The notes under the pieces were generated by a model that worked only from the letters and a program-made list of their open reading frames with translations, searched no databases and had not been told where the DNA came from. A DNA stretch of 64,000 bases, from the NCBI GenBank assembly GCA_963974125.1, contig CAXBCH010000012.1:1-64000 (forward strand), given 5' to 3'. Both the position numbers and the translations under genes were made by a program. This DNA comes from Haliea sp963974125 (GTDB taxonomy: Bacteria; Pseudomonadota; Gammaproteobacteria; Pseudomonadales; Halieaceae). Positions 56,706-64,000 of the stretch are shown piece after piece (within the stretch, counting starts at the first letter, position 1; every line of letters begins with the position of its first letter).

Positions 56706-57590
56706 ATGCGAACTTACACCAGTATTGCACCGCTGCAGTCGGCTCTCCGGAGCTGCCGCCAACAGGACCAGCGTATCGCCTTTGTGCCGACGATGGGTAA
56801 CCTGCATGAGGGTCATTTGCAGCTTGTACGACGGGCACGACAGCTCGCGGACGTCGTGATTGTCAGCATATTCGTCAATCCCCTGCAGTTCGGTCCCAGC
56901 GAAGACCTGGACGCCTACCCCCGCACCCTGGCGGCGGACAAGGAAAAACTGTTCAGCGAAGGCGTGCATTACCTGTTCGTGCCTGAAGTCGGTGAAATGT
57001 ACCCCGAGGGCATGGCGCTGCAGACCCAGGTCCAGGTGCCCGACCTGTCGGAAACCCTGTGCGGCAGCAGCCGCCCCGGCCACTTCACCGGTGTGACTAC
57101 GGTGGTCAGCAAGCTGTTCAATATCGTGCAGCCCGATGTGGCGGTATTCGGCGAGAAGGATTTCCAGCAGCTGTCGATCATCCGCAAGATGGTGCAGGAT
57201 CTGTGCATGCCCATTCACATTGAGGGCGTGGCCACCGCGCGCGATACCGACGGCCTGGCGAAAAGCTCCCGCAACGGCTATCTGTCACCCGAGCAGCGCC
57301 AGCTGGCGCCGCTGATCCACGATACCCTGGTCGGCTGCCGCGACGCCATTGCCTGCGGTTTCGACAATTTTCTGCAGCTGGAGTCACATGCCCGCATGCA
57401 GCTGCTGCAGGCCGGTTTCGAACCGGACTATTTCGCCATCCGCGACGCCCGCACCCTGCGCGCGGTCAACGAAAATACCGAAGAGGTCGCCATTCTCGCC
57501 GCCGCCCGCCTCGGTTCCACCCGTCTGATCGACAACGTCAGGCTGAACCTGAACCCGGTATCCGACTGGGGCATGCTCGCCTCACCCTGA
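56706..57590 (+). CDS. panC: Pantothenate synthetase
   Basis: Ligase of 294 aa that joins pantoate and beta-alanine with ATP. The HIGH-like motif is MGNLHEGHLQLVRRA, the KMSKS equivalent DGLAKSSRNGYLSPEQR is intact, and VAVFGEKDFQQLSIIRKM is the conserved ATP region. GGGGGTC lies upstream of the ATG. The 141-bp gap from panB holds interleaved TGCCCC/GGGGCA repeats that can form alternative hairpins. No panD is next to it. Convergent with the TPP-enzyme gene, 4 nt apart. Confidence 0.97.
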   Translation: MRTYTSIAPLQSALRSCRQQDQRIAFVPTMGNLHEGHLQLVRRARQLADVVIVSIFVNPLQFGPSEDLDAYPRTLAADKEKLFSEGVHYLFVPEVGEMYPEGMALQTQVQVPDLSETLCGSSRPGHFTGVTTVVSKLFNIVQPDVAVFGEKDFQQLSIIRKMVQDLCMPIHIEGVATARDTDGLAKSSRNGYLSPEQRQLAPLIHDTLVGCRDAIACGFDNFLQLESHARMQLLQAGFEPDYFAIRDARTLRAVNENTEEVAILAAARLGSTRLIDNVRLNLNPVSDWGMLASP

Positions 57591-57594
57591 ACCC

Positions 57595-59157
57595 TCAGAG
57601 CGCCAGCGGTGGTATGCGGGCGTCGATCAGATGCGGCCCCCGACCCCGCAGCGCTGTTTCCAGCTGCTGATTGAATTCTTCCGAGGTTCTGGCACAGCTG
57701 GCGCTGACACCCATGCCCTGGGCCATGGCGACAAAATCCATGTCCGGGCTGCCGATGTCCAGGGAGCTGGCGGCCTTGGGTCCGGGCTTGCCGCCGCGGG
57801 CGCCGGTGCGCAGGAATTCCAGCTCCAGAATGCTGTACTTGCGGTTGTTGAACAGCACCACCGTGATATCCAGATGCTCGCGCGCCATGGTCCACAGGGC
57901 CTGGATGGTGTACATCGCGCTGCCGTCCCCCTCCAGGCAGATCACCTTGCGCTCGGGGCAGGCCAGCGCCGCACCCACGGCGGCGGGCAGACCCCAGCCG
58001 ATCGAGCCCCCGGTCTGGTTGAGCCAGTCGTGGGGCTGGGCATTGGCCGTGAGCGGGAAGCAGGCCAGGCCCGCGGTGATGCCCTCGTCGACCACAATGG
58101 CATCTTCGGGCAGCAAGTGGGCCAGCGCCAGGGCCACCGAATTGGCGTCCAGTGCACCGCCGGGCAGCTCCGGCAGCTCCAGGGGGTGCACCTGCGGCAC
58201 CGCGTCCACGGCATCCAGGGACTCCAGCAGGGTTTCCAGCGCCAGCTCGATGGCATCGTCCGGGCCGGCAAGCTCCAGTTGCTCACAGGCGTCCGGCGCA
58301 ATCGCGCTGGCCACGCCCGGGTAGGCGAAAAACGAGACCGGGCTGTCCGCGCCCACCAGGATCAGCTGCTCCAGGTCCTTGAGACTGTCGATAGCAAGCT
58401 CCGCCAGGTAGGGCAAGCGCTCCACCATGCCGGTACCGGCACCCCGGCGCACCCGGCTGGGGAAGGTCTCGGTCAGTATCCGGGCCCCGGTGGCCACGCC
58501 AATGCGACTGGCCAGCAGCGTCACCTCGCCGCTGATCTCGCGGCCACCCAGCATGATCGCGGTGCGCTTGCCTGACTGCAGCATCGCCAGCGCCTGCTGC
58601 AGGCGCGCGGCCGCGACCGGAGCAGGCGCGGCAACCGCGACTGCGGGCTCGGCACCGCCGGGATTATCCCCCCAGGACACATCCGCCGGGAGCACCAGGG
58701 TGGCTATCCGGCCAATCCCCGCCTGGCGCACCGCTTCCGCGGCATCTTTGGCAATCGCATCCGCGGCCCCGGAAGAGTGCACCCAGTGCGACACCGGCGC
58801 GGCAATACCGGCGATATCCGAGGTCAGGGGGGCGTCATACTGCAGGTGGTAGGTCGCATGGTCGCCGACGATGTTGACCATGGGCACGTGGCCCTTTTTG
58901 GCGTTGTGGATATTGGCCAGGGCATTGCCCAGTCCCGGGCCAAGGTGCAACAAGGTAGCGGCCGGGCTGCCGGTCATGCGCGCGTAGCCATCCGCGGCAC
59001 CGCTGACCACGCCCTCGAACAGGCACAGCACACAGCGCATGCCCTCGACTTCGTCGAGGGCGGCGACGAAATGCATCTCCGAGGTTCCGGGGTTGGTAAA
59101 ACATATCCTGACGCCGTTGTTGACCAGCGTCGCGATCAGGCTCTCTGCACCATTCAT
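57595..59157 (-). CDS. Thiamine-diphosphate enzyme, acetolactate-synthase-like
   Basis: TPP enzyme of 520 aa, close in size to benzoylformate/2-oxoacid decarboxylases. The catalytic Glu is in LFEGVVSGAADGYARMTG near residue 49, and the cofactor motif GDGSAMYTIQALWTMA...NN is near residue 420. It lacks the FAD-binding features I would expect of a true acetolactate synthase, and no small subunit gene is adjacent. ATG 59157 has AGGA 8 nt upstream. It is divergent from a GntP-family permease; import and decarboxylation of a sugar or hydroxy acid is a plausible joint role. Confidence 0.85.
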   Translation of the reverse strand: MNGAESLIATLVNNGVRICFTNPGTSEMHFVAALDEVEGMRCVLCLFEGVVSGAADGYARMTGSPAATLLHLGPGLGNALANIHNAKKGHVPMVNIVGDHATYHLQYDAPLTSDIAGIAAPVSHWVHSSGAADAIAKDAAEAVRQAGIGRIATLVLPADVSWGDNPGGAEPAVAVAAPAPVAAARLQQALAMLQSGKRTAIMLGGREISGEVTLLASRIGVATGARILTETFPSRVRRGAGTGMVERLPYLAELAIDSLKDLEQLILVGADSPVSFFAYPGVASAIAPDACEQLELAGPDDAIELALETLLESLDAVDAVPQVHPLELPELPGGALDANSVALALAHLLPEDAIVVDEGITAGLACFPLTANAQPHDWLNQTGGSIGWGLPAAVGAALACPERKVICLEGDGSAMYTIQALWTMAREHLDITVVLFNNRKYSILELEFLRTGARGGKPGPKAASSLDIGSPDMDFVAMAQGMGVSASCARTSEEFNQQLETALRGRGPHLIDARIPPLAL

Positions 59158-59179
59158 TCGTATTCTTCCTGTCGGGTTG

Positions 59180-59193
59180 CGTGGCATGCCACG
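59180..59193. promoter_or_regulatory. 14-bp palindrome between TPP-enzyme and GntP genes
   Basis: CGTGGCATGCCACG is perfectly palindromic in the 90-bp divergent gap. Promoter-like TATACT (59209) and TATAAA (59229) lie toward the permease. An operator controlling both genes is plausible, but no regulator gene is adjacent. Confidence 0.45.
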
Positions 59194-59247
59194 GCTGCGA
59201 GCGCACAGTATACTGACACCCGGACAAGTATAAAAAGGAACATCCGC

Positions 59248-60630
59248 ATGACACTTGCGACCCTGACCGGCTACGCCGGTCTGCTGGCGGCGCTGGCGCT
59301 GTTGATCTGGCTGGCGCTGCGCGGCATCAATATCGTGTTTGCCGCGCTGCTGAGCGCGACCGTGGTCATCGTCAGCAATGGCCTCCCGGTCGCCGCGGGG
59401 CTCGGTGACTACTTCGCCTTTGGCCCCCTGGGCGCCTTTACCTTTGCCGGCCGCTTTTTCCTGCTGTTTGCCGCCGGCGCCATGTTCGGCCGCGTCATGG
59501 GCGACAGCCACGCCGCCTCCAGTATTGCCCTGGCCATGGTGCGACGGCTGGGGCCGACCCGGGTACTGTGGATAACGGTGCTCTCCACCGCCCTGCTCAC
59601 CTATGGCGGCGTCGTCGTGTTCGTGGTGATCTTCGCCATGTACCCGCTGGGGGTAAAGCTGCTGCAGCAGGCGGATATTCCCAAACGCCTGTTTTGCGCG
59701 GCACTGGCCCTGGGGTCCGGGACCTTTACCCTCACCGCCCTTCCCGGTACCCCCTCCATCCACAACGTCATCTCCTCCGCCGCGCTGGGTACTGACCTGT
59801 TCGCCGGCGGTTGGCTCGGTGCTCTCGGCAGCCTGATCATGTTCGGGCTGGGCATGTGGTATCTGGAGACCCAGCGCCACCGGGCCATCGCCAGCGGTGA
59901 AGGCTTCCAGCCCGGCCCCATGGACCGGCACATTGCCATCGACCCGGGCGAGAGCGGCTATCCACACTGGGCCCTGGCGTTGCTGCCACCGGCGCTGGTA
60001 CTGGGAGCCATTTTGCTGCCGCGCGTGCTGACGGCCCTGCTCGGCGAGGGCACGGGCCCCGGATACCAACTGCTCGCCTTCGCTGCCTCACAGCCGGTGA
60101 TCTGGCCCAGCCTGGCGCTGTTTGGCGGCACTCTGGTGGCGGTGCTGCTGTTCCGGGAAGTCCGGCACAAGGCCCTGCGCAGCATCGGCGAAGGTACCCA
60201 GGACTCGATCCTGCCGCTGATCAATACCGCGGCCGTAATCGGCTTTGGCGGCGTGGTGACCCACACCGAAGGCTTCCAGCAGTTCGCCCAGCTGATGCTG
60301 GGCTCCGGCCTGCCGCCACTGCTGTCCATGTTCACCTCCATCAGCATGATTTCGGCGACCACCGGCTCCGCCTCCGGCGGCCTGCAGATCTTCATGTCGA
60401 CCATGGCGGACAGCTATCTGGCCATGGGCATTGAGCCGGCAACCCTGCACCGGCTGGCGACCATGGCGGCGGGCGGCTTCGATTCCCTGCCGCACTGCGG
60501 GGCCGTGGTGGCCATGCTGACCATCACCGGGCTCAGCCACCGGGAGGCCTACCGGGATGTCGGGGTGGTGACGGTGGCGATTCCGGTAGTCGCCACACTC
60601 GCCTGCATGCTGGTGGCCAGCCTGCTGTAG
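59248..60630 (+). CDS. GntP-family permease
   Basis: Inner-membrane carrier of 460 aa with 12 to 14 hydrophobic segments. Family marks include GRVMGDSHAASSIALAMVRRLG, LPGTPSIHNVI and the C-terminal SASGGLQIFMST / GGFDSLPHCGAV. Members import gluconate, glycerate or other hydroxy acids with protons. ATG 59248 has AAGGA 8 nt upstream. Paired divergently with the TPP enzyme and followed by a bidirectional terminator. Confidence 0.92.
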   Translation: MTLATLTGYAGLLAALALLIWLALRGINIVFAALLSATVVIVSNGLPVAAGLGDYFAFGPLGAFTFAGRFFLLFAAGAMFGRVMGDSHAASSIALAMVRRLGPTRVLWITVLSTALLTYGGVVVFVVIFAMYPLGVKLLQQADIPKRLFCAALALGSGTFTLTALPGTPSIHNVISSAALGTDLFAGGWLGALGSLIMFGLGMWYLETQRHRAIASGEGFQPGPMDRHIAIDPGESGYPHWALALLPPALVLGAILLPRVLTALLGEGTGPGYQLLAFAASQPVIWPSLALFGGTLVAVLLFREVRHKALRSIGEGTQDSILPLINTAAVIGFGGVVTHTEGFQQFAQLMLGSGLPPLLSMFTSISMISATTGSASGGLQIFMSTMADSYLAMGIEPATLHRLATMAAGGFDSLPHCGAVVAMLTITGLSHREAYRDVGVVTVAIPVVATLACMLVASLL

Positions 60631-60644
60631 ACAGGCACAAAAAA

Positions 60645-60660
60645 GGGCGCCGAAGCGCCC
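60645..60660. terminator. Bidirectional rho-independent terminator
   Basis: GGGCGC-CGAA-GCGCCC, with TGATTTGCTTTT after it on the plus strand and an A6 run before it that becomes U6 on the minus strand. It ends both the GntP and pnp transcripts; the minus-strand version is the stronger one. Confidence 0.88.
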
Positions 60661-60675
60661 TGATTTGCTTTTACT

Positions 60676-60746
60676 GTAGGAGCGCACTCTGTGCGCGATC
60701 GCCCGCGGAGCGGGCTCCCACAATCGCCCGCGGAGCGGGCTCCTAC
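60676..60746. repeat. REP/BIME-like palindromic repeat cluster
   Basis: GTAGGAGC (60676-60683) and GCTCCTAC (60739-60746) bound the element as an inverted pair. Inside, a 21-bp unit containing CGCCCGCGGAGCGGGC occurs twice (60698-60718 and 60723-60743; period 25) and is itself palindromic. This is the layout of repetitive extragenic palindromes in Pseudomonas relatives. The element overlaps the pnp stop codon (60743-60745). Confidence 0.8.
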
Positions 60747-62866
60747 TCGTCGTCGACCACACCGACCGGTTCAGCGATGATGTCGTCCTCGAGCAACTCC
60801 TTGATGGAGAGCTTGATGCGGCCGCGCTGATCCACGTCCAGCACCTTGACTTCAACTTCCTGGCCTTCCTTGAGGTGGTCGGACACATTTTCCACTCGCT
60901 CGTGAGCAATCTGGGAGATGTGCACCAGGCCATCCTTGCCGGGCAGGATGTTGACGAAGGCGCCGAAGTCGACGATGCGCGCCACGGTGCCCTTGTAGAT
61001 CGCACCGACCTCCGCCTCTGCGGTGATCTCCTCGATCATGGCCACCGCCTTGTCGCGGGCCATTTTATCCTGGCCGAAGACCCGGACAGCACCGCTGTCA
61101 TCGATGTCCACGGTCGCACCGGAGGCCTCGGTGATCGCACGGATAGTCGCGCCGCCCTTGCCGATGATGTCGCGGATCTTGTCGGCGTCGACTTTCAGGG
61201 TAATCATGCTCGGAGCATTGTCGGACATGACCTGGCGCGGCTCGCCGAGCACGGCATTCATCTGGCCGAGGATGTGCAGACGGGCCTGCTGGGCCTGCTG
61301 CAGGGCGATCTCCATGATCTGCTCGTTGATACCCTCGATCTTGATATCCATCTGCAGGGCAGTGACGCCATCGGCCGTACCGGCCACCTTGAAGTCCATG
61401 TCGCCGAGGTGGTCCTCGTCGCCGAGAATATCAGTCAGAACGGCGAACTGGTTGCCTTCCTTGACCAGACCCATGGCGATACCCGCCACTGGCGCACGCA
61501 GGGGCACACCGGCGGCCATCATGGCCATGGAGCCCACGCAGACCGAAGCCATGGAGCTGGAGCCGTTGGACTCGGTGATCTCCGACACCAGGCGAATGGT
61601 GTAGGGGAAATCGTCAGTGTTGGGCAGCACCGCCGCCAGGCCGCGGCGCGCAAGGCGCCCGTGACCCACTTCACGACGGTTGGTGAACCCGACCCGGCCC
61701 GCTTCACCCACAGAGTAGGGCGGGAAGTTGTAGTGCAGCATGAAGGGATCGCGACGCTCGCCTTCCAGGGCGTCGATGATCTGGGCATCCCGGGTGGAAC
61801 CCAGCGTGACGGCACCAATGGCCTGGGTTTCGCCGCGGGTGAACAGCGCCGAACCGTGTACCTTGGGCAGAATATCCACTTCGCAGGCAATCGGACGCAC
61901 GGTGCGGGTGTCGCGGCCATCGATGCGGGGCTCGCCTGACAGGATGCGCTTGCGCACCATGTTTTTCTCAACCGCCTTGAACACGTCCTTGATCTCGTCT
62001 TCGCCGGGGCCATCTTCCACTGCCAGCGCGGCCACACAGGCGTTGCGAACTTCCCTGACGCGGTCGTAGCGCTGGGCCTTGTCGGTGATACGGTAGGCCT
62101 CGCCGAGGTCGTGCTTGACCTGGGCTTCCACGGCCGCGGTCAACTCTTCGTTCACGGCTGCGGGCTGCCAGTCCCAGCGCGGCTTGCCGGCTTCCGCCGC
62201 CAGTTCCTTGATCGCCTGGATCACAACCTGCATTTCCTGGTGGGCGAACAGCACCGCGCCCAGCATCTGGTCTTCGGACAGCTCTTTCGCCTCGGATTCC
62301 ACCATCAGCACGGCGTGCTCGGTGCCGGCCACTACCATGTCCAGCCTGCTGTCTTTAAGCTGCTCGTAGGTCGGATTGAGGACATAACCGGTGTCTTCGT
62401 TGAACCCGACCCGCGCGCCACCGATGGGGCCGTTGAACGGGCAACCGGACACTGCCAGCGCCGCGGAGGTGCCGATCATGGCGGGGATATCGGGATCAAT
62501 GTGCTTGTCCGCCGACATGACGGTACAGATCACCTGCACCTCATTCATGAAGCCATTCGGGAACAGCGGGCGAATGGGACGGTCGATCAGGCGCGAGGTC
62601 AGGGTCTCTTTCTCGCTGGGGCGGCCTTCACGCTTGAAGAAGCCGCCGGGAATCTTGCCGACCGCGTAGGTCTTTTCCGTGTAGTGCACGGCCAGGGGGA
62701 AAAAGGGCTGGTTGGGCTTGGCGGTCTTCTCCGCAACTACCGTAACCAGGACTGAGGTGTTTTCAACGGTAACCAGAACCGCGCCGGTTGCCTGCCTGGC
62801 AATACGACCCGTTTCCAGCGTGACTGTCTGGCCACCGTACTGGAATGTCTTTTTTACTGGATTCAC
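60743..62866 (-). CDS. pnp: Polynucleotide phosphorylase
   Basis: Phosphorolytic 3'-5' exoribonuclease of 707 aa, degradosome component. Two RNase PH domains hold the N-terminal ETGRIARQATG and the second-copy FTRGETQAIGAVTLGS. The KH domain (IRDIIGKGGATIRAITEASGA) and S1 domain (GAIYKGTVARIVDFGAFVNIL) close the protein. The C-terminus (EPVGVVDDE) abuts the REP-like element, and the stop codon is part of it. Lies 60 nt after rpsO, the conserved order. Confidence 0.98.
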   Translation of the reverse strand: MNPVKKTFQYGGQTVTLETGRIARQATGAVLVTVENTSVLVTVVAEKTAKPNQPFFPLAVHYTEKTYAVGKIPGGFFKREGRPSEKETLTSRLIDRPIRPLFPNGFMNEVQVICTVMSADKHIDPDIPAMIGTSAALAVSGCPFNGPIGGARVGFNEDTGYVLNPTYEQLKDSRLDMVVAGTEHAVLMVESEAKELSEDQMLGAVLFAHQEMQVVIQAIKELAAEAGKPRWDWQPAAVNEELTAAVEAQVKHDLGEAYRITDKAQRYDRVREVRNACVAALAVEDGPGEDEIKDVFKAVEKNMVRKRILSGEPRIDGRDTRTVRPIACEVDILPKVHGSALFTRGETQAIGAVTLGSTRDAQIIDALEGERRDPFMLHYNFPPYSVGEAGRVGFTNRREVGHGRLARRGLAAVLPNTDDFPYTIRLVSEITESNGSSSMASVCVGSMAMMAAGVPLRAPVAGIAMGLVKEGNQFAVLTDILGDEDHLGDMDFKVAGTADGVTALQMDIKIEGINEQIMEIALQQAQQARLHILGQMNAVLGEPRQVMSDNAPSMITLKVDADKIRDIIGKGGATIRAITEASGATVDIDDSGAVRVFGQDKMARDKAVAMIEEITAEAEVGAIYKGTVARIVDFGAFVNILPGKDGLVHISQIAHERVENVSDHLKEGQEVEVKVLDVDQRGRIKLSIKELLEDDIIAEPVGVVDDE

Positions 62867-62892
62867 ATTCTTTCTCCAATGCTATATATGAC

Positions 62893-62915
62893 TACCGGGG
62901 CGCAGGGCCCCGGTA
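62893..62915 (-). other. Stem-loop between rpsO and pnp
   Basis: TACCGGGGC-GCAGG-GCCCCGGTA, 9-bp stem with 5-nt loop, 11 nt after the rpsO stop. In E. coli this gap holds a terminator/RNase III site used for pnp autoregulation. Here no U-run follows, so a processing or attenuating hairpin is more likely. Confidence 0.65.
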
Positions 62916-62926
62916 TGTGGTACTGC

Positions 62927-63196
62927 CTATCGACGCAGACCCAGACGCTTGATCAGCTCGAGGTAGCGCGCGGCGTTCTTGCGCTTCAGGTAGTCCAGCA
63001 ACTTGCGGCGCTGGTTCACCATGCGGATCAGGCCGCGGCGGGAGTGGTGATCGTGCTTGTGTGCCTGGAAGTGGTCCTGCAGCTGGATAATGTTTGCTGT
63101 CAGCAACGCAACCTGTACTTCCGGGGACCCGGTGTCACCCTCGCTGGTCTGGTACTCTTTGACGATCTCTGCTTTCTTTGCAGCTTCTAAAGCCAT
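62927..63196 (-). CDS. rpsO: 30S ribosomal protein S15
   Basis: Ribosomal protein of 89 aa, the standard length, that binds the central domain of 16S rRNA. Typical sequence EYQTSEGDTGSPEVQVALLTANI, HSRRGLIRMVNQRRKLLDYL and the C-terminal basic ELIKRLGLRR. GAGGA precedes the ATG. It lies between truB and pnp as usual. Confidence 0.99.
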   Translation of the reverse strand: MALEAAKKAEIVKEYQTSEGDTGSPEVQVALLTANIIQLQDHFQAHKHDHHSRRGLIRMVNQRRKLLDYLKRKNAARYLELIKRLGLRR

Positions 63197-63261
63197 GTCG
63201 ATTTCCTCTTGTGTAATCTGCCTGAGCCACCCCGCGCTTGTGCGGTCCGGTGGCAGTCAAT

Positions 63262-63295
63262 AAAAAGAGCCTGTCCGTGCAGATTTACAGACAGG
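63262..63295 (-). terminator. Hairpin with U-run between truB and rpsO
   Basis: On the minus strand CCTGTCTG (63295-63288) pairs with CGGACAGG (63277-63270) with one wobble pair, followed by CTCTTTTTA (T5 at 63266-63262). It is a likely partial terminator separating truB from rpsO, implying that rpsO has its own promoter in the remaining ~65 bp. Confidence 0.65.
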
Positions 63296-63301
63296 TTCGC
63301 G

Positions 63302-64000
63302 TCACCTCCCGGTGACTATCAGGCGACGCGGCGCTACGCGCCCGTCGTCCAATATCTCTCCTACGCCCAGAAACTGTCCCGTTTCCAGGGCGACGCGCAC
63401 CATACCACTGTGGGGCGCGTTTGGCACCAGAACCGGCTGGCCCTGGCGCAGATAGAAACCGCCGGACTCGGTCAGGCGCACCATCGGCAGTGCGTCCAGG
63501 GCCGTGTCGGCGGGCAGCAGCAGCGCATCCATCTGCGCCAGCTGCTCATTGTCTTTCAGCGTCTCCAGGGTCTGCAGACTCACGCAGTGTTCCAGCGTGA
63601 ACGGCCCCGCCCGGGTCCGCCGCAGGGCGCTGACGTAGGCTCCGCAGCCCAGCGCCGCTCCCAGGTCCTCGGCGATGGAGCGCACGTAGGTGCCCTTGCT
63701 GCACTCGAGGTAGACATCCACCTCGGCGCGGGTTCCGGGCCTGAAGTCCCGCAACTCCAGCACGTCGATACGCACCCTGCGTACCTTGCGCTCGACCTCC
63801 TGGCCCTTGCGCGCCAGCTTGTACAGCGGCTGGCCCTCGTGCTTGATCGCCGAATACATCGACGGTATCTGCTCAATGTCACCCCGGAACGCCTGCAGAG
63901 CGCTTTCCAGCTGCTCCCGGGTGAGGGCGCTGGCATCGCTGCTGGCGACCACCTCGCCCTCGGCATCGCCGGTGGTCCGGCTCTCGCCGAGGACGAAGGT
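63302..64000 (-). CDS. truB: tRNA pseudouridine-55 synthase, 5' part missing
   Basis: The C-terminal 232 residues of TruB, open to the window edge at 64000 (reads TFVLGESRTTGDAEGEV). The catalytic-Asp motif lies in the missing N-terminal part. Seen here are IPSMYSAIKHEGQPLYKLAR (thumb-loop region) and CSKGTYVRSIAEDLGAALGCGAYVSALRRT (RNA-binding Arg/Lys strand), plus a PUA-like C-terminal domain. It makes Psi55 in the T-loop of tRNAs. Confidence 0.95.
   Translation of the reverse strand, partial: TFVLGESRTTGDAEGEVVASSDASALTREQLESALQAFRGDIEQIPSMYSAIKHEGQPLYKLARKGQEVERKVRRVRIDVLELRDFRPGTRAEVDVYLECSKGTYVRSIAEDLGAALGCGAYVSALRRTRAGPFTLEHCVSLQTLETLKDNEQLAQMDALLLPADTALDALPMVRLTESGGFYLRQGQPVLVPNAPHSGMVRVALETGQFLGVGEILDDGRVAPRRLIVTGR

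Overview
The window is GC-rich, densely coded DNA with almost no intergenic space. It looks like an aerobic marine gammaproteobacterium of the Cellvibrionales/Halieaceae type. That placement is an inference from three things: the gene order dksA-gluQ-cbrX-cbrA-cbrB-(sRNA)-pcnB-folK-panB-panC, which is shared with Pseudomonas relatives; the abundance of TonB-dependent receptors and TPR-sulfotransferases; and the pairing of nifJ with a dihydroorotate-dehydrogenase-like gene. No rRNA, tRNA, CRISPR array, prophage or complete insertion sequence was seen.

Left part (1-16.4 kb): the SOS polymerase gene dnaE2, then an exported amidohydrolase with a cytochrome P450, a glycine-zipper lipoprotein, argG (minus strand), pyrC-rnt, a 33-residue membrane peptide with a DUF1269-like protein, a TetR regulator with a sterol-desaturase-family hydroxylase, and a one-subunit pyruvate:ferredoxin oxidoreductase overlapping a DHOD-like flavoprotein.

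Middle part (16.4-41.7 kb) is the accessory region. It holds rnk, a MITE-like inverted repeat touching the stop codon of an IPNS-type oxygenase gene, an HDAC/acetylpolyamine amidohydrolase and a BetT-like BCCT carrier. Two copies of a TonB receptor + TPR-sulfotransferase module face each other here. The second copy sits in a minus-strand run (about 36.9 to 27.2 kb) with a MocR-type regulator, a carbon-nitrogen hydrolase, an exported SxxK serine hydrolase and an MFS transporter. The MocR protein lacks the PLP Schiff-base lysine (Gln325 in its place) and carries an extra C-terminal domain. This cluster is the best candidate for an undescribed system. Upstream of it lie lonN-like, ykgJ-like, RND and mpl genes packed with 1-nt overlaps.

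Right part (41.9-64 kb) is mostly conserved housekeeping: PPi-dependent phosphofructokinase next to inorganic pyrophosphatase, an M15 peptidase, sfsA, an aminotransferase, dksA and gluQ. The complete CbrX-CbrA-CbrB carbon-signalling locus follows. The 430 bp after cbrB contain a near-perfect sigma-54 promoter, GTTAC/GTAAC upstream sites and clusters of AANAANAA motifs, so a CrcZ-like Hfq/Crc-sequestering sRNA is predicted there. Then come pcnB-folK-deoxynucleoside kinase-panB-panC, a divergent TPP-enzyme/GntP-permease pair, and pnp-rpsO-truB (minus strand, truB cut by the window end).
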